From Phlegmacium glaucopus (lineage: Eukaryota > Basidiomycota > Agaricomycetes > Agaricales > Cortinariaceae), in assembly GCA_015039465.1 (NCBI GenBank), contig MU129982.1:19742-57302 (forward strand): a DNA stretch of 37,561 bases, given 5' to 3'. Positions 20,290-30,300 of this stretch are shown piece by piece. Every line of letters starts with the position of its first letter. Positions within the stretch are counted from its first letter, which is position 1. The position numbers and the translations under genes are program-made. The notes beneath the pieces were generated by a model. The model had not been told where the DNA came from. It saw nothing but the letters and a program-made list of their open reading frames with translations, and made no database searches.

Positions 20290-23200
20290 TCAGTAGCCGA
20301 AGTGCACGTATGGAACCCATGTCAAGAATGCGGTGTCATCCTCTCCAAGCCTCTCTCGAACCTTCCTCGTTGCGTAATCCAAAGCATAGGCCGCCTGAGT
20401 ACTGTCTAATCCGTCCAATCCCGAATTCTCCCTCAGCAAATAATGATAGAACTCTGTCGCAAACGCTGGCCCATGCATATCGGAAACACTCCACATCGTA
20501 CCAACCACACCTCGATAACCAGCAGCGAGCATACCAGCACTGAGATGGACGACTTCCTCTGATAACTTGAGGTCTCCTTTGCTTGTCTGGCACGCTGAAA
20601 GGAAAGCCAAGTCCAGGTTTGGGATTTCCTCCTTCATGATCTCGAGTAGCTCCAAGCGGCCATCATGGAGACAGAGGCCGCTCTCAAGAGGCTCCTGGAC
20701 ATCTTGCACTCCGTGGCACGCAAAGTGAGCCCAGCTACGGGACTTCATCTCCGCCTTGACGTTATTTTTAGTTGCCTTGGAGTCCTCTAACAGCAGCGCA
20801 TCAATGGCCGTTCCTTGCATCAATTCTCTGAGGCCATGCGTCTCTTTTCGGGTCGAAGGTATGGAGGAAAGACCCGGAGTGTTGGGTTGGCTGATAAGGA
20901 CGATGCTGGTACATTTGGAAGAGGTGGATGATGAAATGAATTTGTCGTTAAGGGAGCGGACGGTCGGTATATATGACGAAACCACAAAATCGGAAATGCA
21001 TGATCCTCGCTCGTACGTTGAGCCGTATACCCCAGCTGCGTGGAGTGGAAGAAATGCCAGTGGGCCGGTTGGGCACCACCATATACGACTGCGATCTGAA
21101 GGATTTGGAGGGGACTGCAAAAGATCAGTATAACTAAGTTGACAATAGACAACACCTTACCGAGTATCCTAGCGCCTTGAGAATTGGTTGGACAACGTTA
21201 CACCAAAGTTCGTTTAGAACAAGCAACATGGATGATGGATCAAGGCAGACACGCAGAGGCATGCGATCATGATCTTCGACCTCCCGTTGCTTGAGTAGGC
21301 CAAATTGAAGGGTCTTCTCTAGTTGCACTGCTTGCTCGAGGCTGAAGTCCTCTAGAGGGATATGCAGAGGTTCCGATATCCCAGCTATAAGAGCCAAGGC
21401 ATCACATCGGGTGTCGTGAATATTGAAGATGATGACTGGACCATCCGAAGGTAATGAGGACAGAAAGTCGCTGGCCTTAGGTGGTCGAAGAAAGTCATGG
21501 AAATCAGGAAGATCCCGAATCTCTTTAAGAAGTTGCTTGTACTCTGTAGCATGGAGGGTATGATTTCGAGTGGCATCCTGAAGGCGAATGTCTTCTGCAA
21601 GTGTAGCATGCGACGAAGGAATAAACAATGGTGAACGAGTTCCGTAGGACTCTAAAGCACTTGCAACCTGTATGAAGCGATTGGCCAAGGATGGATTCTT
21701 CATGCGGAGATTGTCAATTGGTGTACGGAGTTGGTTAAGCTGATTCCACACCAAGCAACGGCCTTGTTCAAGCCATTCTAGTGCGAGATCAGCTTTATTG
21801 AAACGGAGAGCGGTAGCCACAGCGGATCCTACAAGGTCAGAATGTCCATGAAGGTTAGCATGACGGCGATGGATTGTTTGTTCCAAGCCAGCAACCTCTG
21901 AGAGGAGACGAATGGCATTCGCGAAATCAATCAAGCAGTGAGAGTGATCATAGACTGAGGATAGCGTGGCCGCACGCATGGCAGACTTTAGACGAATGGA
22001 TGGTGTGCCATTTGCCTCAGCAGCGCGACGATATGAAGCAACACTGTTTTGGACATCAGGGAAATAATTGGTACATTGGAAGCGGCGCTGGTAAGATTTG
22101 CCAAGACTTTGGAGGCAAATTGGAAGGTCAGCATGACCGGAAGGAGTGGATTCAACAGCATTCTGGTGGTGGGATATAGCATGGTCAATATCCTGGAGGT
22201 TGCCGGTGTGTTTAAATCGACCTAAGTATGAATTTCCGAGGTTATTGAAGCAACTCGGAAGGTCAGCATGGTCAGAAGGAGTGGATTCAACAGCATTCTG
22301 GTGGTGGGATATGGCATGGTCAATATCCTGGAGGTTGCCGGTGTGTTTAAAGCGACCTAAGTATGAATTTCCAAGGTTGTTGAACCTCCTCGGAAGGTCA
22401 GCATGGCCAGAAGGAGTGGATTTAACAGCGTTCTGGTGGAGGGATATGGCATAGTCAATATCCTGTAGGTTGCCGGTGTGTTTAAAGCGACCTAAGTATG
22501 AATTTCCAAGGTTGTTGAAGCAACCCGGAAGGTCAGCATGGCCAGCAGGAGTGAATTCAACAGCACTCTGGTGGTGGGATATGGCACGGCCAATATCCTG
22601 GAGGTCGCCGGTGTGTTTAAAGCGACCTAAGTACGAATTTCCTAGGTTGTTGAACCAAGTCGGAAGGTCAGCATGGCCAGAAGGAGTGGATTCAACAGCA
22701 TTCTGGTGGTGGGATATGGCATAGTCAATATCCTGAAGGCCACCGGTGCGTTCAAAGCGACATAAGTATGAATTTCCTAGGTTGTTGAACCAAGTCGGAA
22801 GGTCAGCATGGCTGGAAGGAGTGGATTGGACAGCGTTCTGGTGGTGCGATAGGGCATGGTCAATATCCTGGAGGTCGCCGGTGCGTTCAAAGCGACGTAA
22901 GTATGAATTTCCAAGGTTGTTGAACAAACTCGGGAGGTCAGCATGGCCAGAAGGAGTGGATTGGACAGCGTTCTGTTGGTGGGATATGGCATGGTCAATA
23001 TCCTGGAGGTCACCGGTGCGTTCAAAGCGACATGAGTACGAATTTCCAAGGTTGTTGAACCAAGTCGGAAGGTCAGTGCTGCCGGAAGGAGTGGATTGGA
23101 CAGCATTCTGGTGGTGGGATATGGCATGGTCGATATCCTGGAGGTCACCGGTGCGCTCAAAGCGACGTGCGTATGAACTTCCAAGGTTGTTGAACCGACT

Positions 23201-24368
23201 CGGAAGGTAAGCATGGCCAGAAGGAGTGGAATTAATAGCATTCTGGTGGTGGGATATGGCATGGTCAATATCCTGGAGGTCGTCAGTGCGTTCAAAGCGA
23301 CGTAGGTACGAATTTCCAAGGTTGTTCAACCTACTGGGAAGGTTGGCATGGTCAGAAGGAGTGGAATTAACAGTATTCTGGTGGTGGAATATGGCATGGT
23401 CAATATCCTGGAGGTCGCCGGTGCATTCAAAGCGACGTAGGTACGAATTTCCAAGGTTGTAGGACATGGCGGGAAGGATATCAAGACCAGGTGGAATCGA
23501 GGAAATTGCCGTTTTATAATGAAAAATTACTTGAGTAATATCGTCGATGTTTCCTGTCTCTTCGAAGCTGCGCTCGAATGTCTCGGCGCTAGTAATCGCG
23601 TTACGCAAGTCAGAGATAACACCCAGTGCTACTCTGGCACCATTCATCGCACCTGACCGAAAGGTAGAACTTGAAGCTACAAATCAGTCAATAGATGGAT
23701 GTGAAAGCAGTCAACCTCACGTACATATCGTAGAGGTCATCTTGACGGACATGGGATTGTCCTCTTCAACTGACGCAAACACATACTCCACTTGAGTGTC
23801 TACAGACGGACCATTATAAGCGTGTATAGGGGGGACAAACGAATATCTTTGGCGTACCTTCCTCTGCACTCGCCATGGCGTAAACTTCATTTGCAGTGAG
23901 TTTAAGAAAAGCAACATCACCCCCATCCTTCGACTGAATGATAAACATCGTATCGCCGGCATCGTGTTGACTGGATTTGGTGCGTTAGCCGCTGTTTGGT
24001 TAACAAACCCTTTTCGAGAAATCACTCACAAGTCGATACTCTCAACGGCTTTCCATTTCTTAGAAGAGATCTTCGTGAGGCGCAAGTTCTCGTTGTTGCA
24101 ACCCCGACTGATAGACAGCATTAGTTCGTCATGGAAGTGAGGAGGCGGTGAACATTCGAGAATAATATCTGAAGCGCAGAATAAGGGCAGGCGGACACGG
24201 AAAACGAGGCTAATTCTTACCCTTCAATAAATCTCTTCGACTTGATGGTGGCATTGGTTGGTGCGACGGAGTGTCTTCAGGGATCGACACACTGCTGTGG
24301 GGTTGTCCTTGACTGTGGGCGAAGGAGGCTGCAATTTCAACTTGGTCAGTGTGGTCGAACGTGGCCAT
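20290..24368 (-). CDS. TPR-CHAT cysteine protease, copy A (intact)
   Basis: Six exons (24221-24368, 24030-24168, 23858-23970, 23725-23799, 21161-23676 and 20290-21114) give 1271 residues without a stop. Introns are 46-59 nt. Order of parts: a disordered N-terminus (1-49); an unassigned domain (about 50-165); a TPR array of eleven 45-residue units (about 227-722), each around FNNLGNSYLGRF and LQDIDHAISHHQNAV; a helical linker (LEWLEQGRCLVWNQLNQLR); and a C-terminal CHAT domain, a caspase-fold protease. The catalytic pair is present, His in AHFACHGVQD (residue 1131) and Cys in LAFLSACQTSKGD (residue 1172). In bacteria, CHAT proteases act in defence and cell death, including gasdermin activation and the TPR-CHAT partner of type III-E CRISPR. 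The substrate here is unknown. The gene lies about 3.3 kb beyond the gasdermin-like gene on the same strand. The upstream start at 24368 is preferred over the Met at 23647 because four upstream introns splice in frame and are matched in copy B. Confidence 0.9.
21989..23473 (-). repeat. 135-bp coding repeats, TPR array of copy A (11 units)
   Basis: The period is exactly 135 bp (45 codons), seen for example between successive ggtcagcatgg words at 22261 and 22396. Eleven units are counted. Adjacent units in the 3' half (GRFKHTG type) are more alike than distant ones, suggesting local unit duplication or conversion. The first and last units are the most diverged, as is usual when arrays homogenise from the middle. 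Confidence 0.85.
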
Positions 24369-26800
24369 TGAGGATATTGGAAAGACGGATAGATTAGCAG
24401 AGAGTGTTTGGAAGACAAAAGTATGTAGAAGACAAAGTATGGGGTGTTGAAGTTAGAAATTTATGAGCTTGGGTCCTAATGGAATCCACACCGGCTGCCT
24501 CATGTTGGCCGCGCGCGTTCATTGCGACATATACAAGAGGCTAAGAAATATTACATGCTGCATGGACGTTGGACAATGGATAATCGAATTTCGAAATCAA
24601 TAGATCACGTTTTCATTTTATTCCCACGCTTTTTTGTCTTGATCTCTCTAACTGCCAAGTTACTCCAAGGCGCTACGGCCATAGAAGCAGGCAGCGCGTC
24701 ACGCTCCAAGGATGCCGAAAACCTGGCGCTTCTTGGTATCTACACAATGGCGCCTTGCACAACTTGTTCAGGCCCATCCGGATCTCTACTTCCTGCGCCA
24801 GCCCACCCCTCACATCGTAGATGCCATAGCCGTGTGGGAGCGTTGGTGAGATTTGTGCCATTTCAGATGTCACCGGACCCATTCTTCGACCCAAAACCAG
24901 CCCAAAACGCTCGGCGACAAATCATTGCCCCACAAACAGGTGAGTAGACATAGGATGCGCATATCAAGTCCATGCTCACACCTACTGGGTAGATAGCACT
25001 GAGTACCAACCACATCAGAACATCGTTTGATGCCTAACATCAACAACGATGATTTTCGAAGCATACTAAATATCTGAAACGAGATTACCAGTCCGTGCCG
25101 CTTTATTCAACCAATCCGTACTAACTAACATTTTCCTTTATCCAACCTAGACAGCTTCTCCTACCCCAGCACGCAGTGCTAGACCCAAGAACACGACCTC
25201 ACACACGGAACGTATGTTTTTTTTGTACCTTTTTCGGCCTAATTCTAATCCTTTGAAAGCAGCTGCTGTTGTTTTTTCTATTCATCGACAATATATATTC
25301 CTTCCAATTTCTTGACTTCGACCTTAGCGCGACTCGAAAATCCGTCCGACCCCTTCGTGCTGCCCTTGCTAACGGAGTCCTTACTCGTCCCGTCTCAGTA
25401 AATTCTACGACTAGTCACTACATAAGCCGTTTACATACAAAGCTTGCAAACACACGCCGGCCCTGCATCGTCGCCATCATGACACCGACGATGACGAAGA
25501 TCAATAACCTCGAGTCATAGTTGAGAAAAGATGAAAGTAAGGGAACAACAGCACAAAGGCAAGATGGAGACAAGGACAGACGAAAGGCGGCTAGAGAAGG
25601 AAAGAAAAATCCATGATTTACAACCCGGTACGTCCCTCTTTTATACCTTCGAACACGACCTAATATCTTCATTCATTCCAGCCAAGCATTCTTGTAAAGC
25701 TTGGACTCGCAGCGCTTGACCAACGAGCATGGCCTGATTCTCTTTGAATGCGGGTGTGCAGCGTATGACTATTCGGTGTCTTGCCAGCCTAACGGAGGTT
25801 CGTGTAATATTATTCTTAATATTATTATGGAATTAACTCACATATTTGGTTATAGATCTATCATATCGACCTCACCGTCTCCTTCTCGGGCTCGACACTC
25901 TCAAACCCAAACGTGTGCCCTCTACTACTAGATTCTTTATCATTCTGGAAGGCTAGGCTCGAGCAAAAGTGAGCCTAAAACTAGCGGCAAGTCACTCAAA
26001 TCTCGAATAAACATCTCTTAATTACATTTGCACAAATTTCGTCTGACACGCATATGAAGCGATTGAGATACTATTACTATCCTACGAAACACACAACACG
26101 ATGCCCACGTCATCGCCTTTGGAGCTCGACGTGTCGTGCATTCGGAGTGGGACTCGGAAAGGAATATGATTCAGAGAGCTCAATAACGAGCTCGTAATTT
26201 AGTATTCGCAAGTAAATTTTCTTTGCATTTATTTTCTCCCCCTCTAAGAACTTGTTGCCAATATCCATCATCCCTCCCTTGCTAAATCCTCACCCAAACT
26301 GTGGAAGCGCAGCCCTCAAAATTGAAGTCTAACCACAACCGACACGATTTAAGCCCTAAGGCAACGTGAGGAACGCCTGTGCGTGCAGGGGGATGCATTA
26401 GATGTTGCATAACAGGTCATGGTGGCCAGGTGAACGGCGCGGTACATCATTAGCTCGAGCCATACCATGCCATTGACTTGACCTAGGGTTGAGGCCGTCG
26501 ACGGATGTGATTGTTGGTCCAGGTGAGTTATAGGCTTTGAATCAGAGGCTAGCAGTGCATAATAAAAGTAAGTCTCGTAAGAACGAGCCCTATGCTAAAG
26601 AGGACTCGTAATGAGGCGTATAAAGAATATTAAAACACCAATTCAGATTCAAGTCCATGACCGCCGCTACGAAGGATGAGTGCAATGAAAAATTGCTGCC
26701 AAGATAGTAGGGTTTTATTCAAAGGAAACAAGCAAAATGTTCTGTGCAACTCGAACTAGCGTTTTACTTGTTGAAATATGACATTTTAGGCCACTATGGG
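24369..26800. other. Upstream flank of TPR-CHAT copy A, conserved in copy B
   Basis: No intact gene is recognised. Several stretches are well kept between this flank and 32300-34870. They include 24680-24950 (plus-strand reading RRQIIAPQT before a GTGAGT), 25323-25400 (plus-strand reading LSATRKSVRPLR and ALANGVLTRPVS), a charged stretch at 25531-25620 (MKVREQQHKGKMETRTDE) and a palindromic A/T word near 25809. These could be exons of a decayed plus-strand gene divergent from the TPR-CHAT gene, since short GT-AG pairs lie between them, but no complete frame could be joined. From 26000 to 26800 the sequence looks non-coding. Confidence 0.45.
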
Positions 26801-27127
26801 AGCCATGGAAAGACCTGGTACGATAAACGCGATCGATATGCTCCTCCAAATCACTGGGCTGATATTGTGGCATCAGTTATTCCCAAAAAAAGGTTGTAAA
26901 CTAATATCGAGGACGCCAGACATATCAGAGGATGAAGAGAGCTTCAATCCTCACTACTAAATCCTTTCATGACAATTTAAACCGGTTAGACACGTGTAAA
27001 AAAATGACGGAAAACTTGGTGAAAACGACCTTTCCCTCTGATAATCCATTACAACTCAGTGGCCTGATTTACTTTTATAGAGATCCCGTGCTTTGTTTTG
27101 GAATTCTCCGTTATATGAATGCGGGCG
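26801..27127. other. Spacer between the two duplicated units
   Basis: About 330 bp that matches neither unit at its join. A plus-strand frame of 70 codons (26932-27144) has no motif. No target site duplication or transposon end is evident. Confidence 0.4.
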
Positions 27128-27374
27128 GTTCATCGCAAGGATAGCTGTTTGAGGAAGGAGGGGGAGATTAGACTCAGGAGCAGACCGCGATTCAAGACGT
27201 GGAGAGTGGAAACCAACTCGAACTTGAAGTACCGAATTTGTGACTTACACATTTTCTTGTAGCCTGACGCTGCCAGTCAGAAGAACATGAAATATGAAGT
27301 TGGCAGGATACTGTACAAATCAGTAGTGAGAATATAAGACCGTACTTATAACAATGACGAAACAAAGAAAGATA

Positions 27375-30300
27375 TCAGTAGCCGAAGTGCACATATGGAA
27401 CCCATGTCAAGAATGCGCTGTCATCCTCTCCAAGCCTCTCTCGAACCTTCCTCGTTGCGTAATCCAACGCATAGGCTGCCTGAGTACTGTCCAATCCGTC
27501 CGATCCAGAATTCCCCCTAAGCAAATATTCATAGAACTCTGTCGCAAACGCTGGCCCATGCATATCAGAAATACTCCACATCGTACCAACCACACCGCGA
27601 TAACCAGCTGCGAGCATACCAGCTGCAAGATGGACGACTTCCTCCGATAATTTGAGGTCTCCTTTGCTTGTCTGGCATGCAGAAAGGAAAGCCAAGTCCA
27701 GGTTTGGGATTTGCTCCTTCATGATCTCAAGCAGCTTCAAGCGGCCATCATCGAGACAGAGGCCGCTCTCAAGAGGCTCCTGGATATCTTGCACTCCGTG
27801 GCACGCAAAGTGAGCCCAGCTACGGGACTTCATCTCCGCCTTAACGTTCCCTGTAGTTGCCTTGGCATCCTCCAACAGCAGCACATCAATGGCTGTTCCT
27901 TTCATCAATTCTTTGAGGCTATGCGTTTCTGTTCGGGTCGAGGGTATGGAGGAAAGACCTGGAGCGTTAGGTTGGCTGATAAGAACGATGCTGGTACATT
28001 TGGAAGAGGCTGATGATGTAATGAATTTATCGTTAAGGGAGCGGACAGTTGGTGTATATGACGAAACCACGAAATCGGAAATGCATGATCCTGGCTGGTA
28101 TGATGAGCCATATATCCCAGCTGCGTGGAGTGGAAGAAATGCGAGTGGGCCGGTTGGGCACCACCATATACGGCGGCGATCTGAAAGGTTAGGAGGGGAC
28201 TGCGGAAGATAAGTATAAATGAGTTGGCAATAGGCAACACCTTACCGAGTATCCTAGCGCTTCGAGAATTGGTTGGATAAGTTTACACCAAAGTTCATTT
28301 AGAACAAGCAACATGGATGCTGAATCAATGCGGACACGCAGAGCCATGCGATCATGATCTTCCACCTCCCGTTGCTTGAGTAGGCCAAATTGAAGGGTCT
28401 TCCGTAGCCGCACCGCTTGCTCGAGGCTGAAGTCCTCTAGAGGGATATGCAGAGGTTCCGATATCCCAGCTATAAGAGCCAAGGCATCACATCGGGTGTC
28501 GTGAATGTTGAAGATGATGACTGGACCATCGGAAGGTAATGAGGACAGAAAGTCGCTGGCCTTAGGTGGTTGAAGAAAGTCATGGAAGTCTGGAAGATCC
28601 CGAATCTCTTTAAGAAGTTGCTTATACGCCGTAGCATGGAGAGTATGATTTCGAGTGTCATCCTGAAGGCGAATGTCTTCTGCAAGTGTAGCATCTGAAG
28701 AAGGAATAGACGATGCTGAACGAGTTCCGTAGGACTCTAAAGCACTTGCAACCTGTATGAAACGATTGGCTAATGATGGATTCTTCATGCGGAGATTGTC
28801 AATTGGTGTACGGAGTTGGTTAAGCTGATTCCACACCAAGCAGCGGCCTTGCTCAAGCCATTCAAGTGCTAGATCAGCTTTATTGAAACGGAGAGCGATA
28901 GTCACAGCAGATCCCACAAGATTAGAATAGTCAAGAAGGTTAGCGTGACGGCGATGGATTGTTTGTTCCAACCCAGCAACCTCTGAGAGCAGACTAATGG
29001 CATTCGCAAAATCAATCCAGCAGTGAGAGTCATTAAGGACCGAGGATAGCGCGGCCGCAAGCTTGGCAGATTCCAGGCGAATGGATGGGGCGCCATTTGC
29101 ATCAGCAGCCTGACGAAATGAAGCAACACTGTTTTGGACATCAGGGGAAGAATGGGTGTGTTGGAAGCGGTGCCAGTAGGATTTGCCAAGATTTATGAGG
29201 TAAACTGGAAGGTTAGCATGGCCAGAAGGAGTGGATGTAACAGCATTCTGGTGGTGCGATATGGCATGGTCAATATCCTGGAGGTCGCCAGTGTGTTCAA
29301 AGCAACGTAAGTATGAATTTCCAAGGTTGTTGAAGCAACTCGGAAGGTCAGCATGGCCAGAAGGAGTGGACTGGAGAGCGCTCTGGTGATGGGATATGGC
29401 ATGGTCAATATCTTGGAGGTCGCTGGTGTGTTCAAAGCGACCTAAGTATGAATTCCCAAGGTTGTTGAAGCAACTCGAAAGGTCAGCATGGCCAGAAGGA
29501 GCAGATTGGACAGCGTTCTGTTGGTGGGATATGGCATAGTCAATATCCTGGAGGTCGCCGGTGTGTTCAAAGCGACGAAAGTACGAATTTCCAAGGTTGT
29601 TGAATCTCCTCGGAAGCTCAGCATGGCCAGAAGGAGTGGATTGGACAGCATTCTGGTGGTGGGATATGGCACGGTCAATATCATGGAGGTCGCCAGTGCG
29701 TCCAAAGCGAATTTCATATGAATTTCCAAGGTTGTTGAAGTAACTCGGAAGCTCAGCATGGCCAGAAGGAGTGGATTGGACAGCATTCTGGTGGTGGGAT
29801 ATGGCATGGTCAATATCCTGAAGGTCGCCGGTGCGTTCAAAGCGGTGTAAGTACGAATTTCCAAGGTTGTTGAACTTCCTCGGAAGGTCAGCATGGGTCA
29901 GAAGGGGTGGATTGGACAGCATTCTGGTGGTGGGATATGGCATGGTCAATATCCTGGAGGTCGCCAGTGCATCCAAAGCGACATGAGTATGAATTTCCAA
30001 GGTTGTTGAACCGACCCGGAAGGTCAGCATGGCCAGAAGGAGTGGATTGGACAGCATTCTGGTGGTGGGATATGGCATGGTCAATATCCTGGAGGTCGCC
30101 GGTACGTTTAAAGCGACATTCATATGAATTTCCAAGGTTGTTGAGCCGACTTGGAAGGTCAGCATGGCCAGAAGGAGTGGATTGAACGGCATTCTGGTGG
30201 TGGGATAGGGCATCGTCAATATCCTGGAGGTCACCAGTGCGTTTAAAGCGACATAAGTACGAAGTTCCAAGGTTGTTGAAGCAACTCGGAAGGTCAGCAT

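Larger units (their letters stand above)
20031..26800. repeat. Segmental duplication, unit A
   Basis: Unit A and unit B (27128-34870) align by eye from a shared catcgcaaggatagc-like left end to a shared ttttaggccac right end. Each unit holds one TPR-CHAT gene on the minus strand plus about 2.5 kb of upstream flank. They are in direct orientation. Differences include two extra TPR units and an enlarged first exon in B. Many substitutions separate them, so the event is not very recent. Confidence 0.85.

Noticed and set aside
20756..21133. 125-codon plus-strand open frame opposite the CHAT exon, with a counterpart at 27862-28212
   Set aside because: It is preserved only because the CHAT exon on the other strand is conserved between the two copies.
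22146..23462. Plus-strand open frames across the TPR array with repeated Trp-rich peptides
   Set aside because: They are antisense shadows of the TPR-coding repeats, repeated with the same 135-bp period, and lack any splice or start context.
21989..23473. Regular direct repeats that might suggest a CRISPR array or satellite
   Set aside because: The 135-bp repeats encode TPR units without unique spacers, in a eukaryotic gene with introns.
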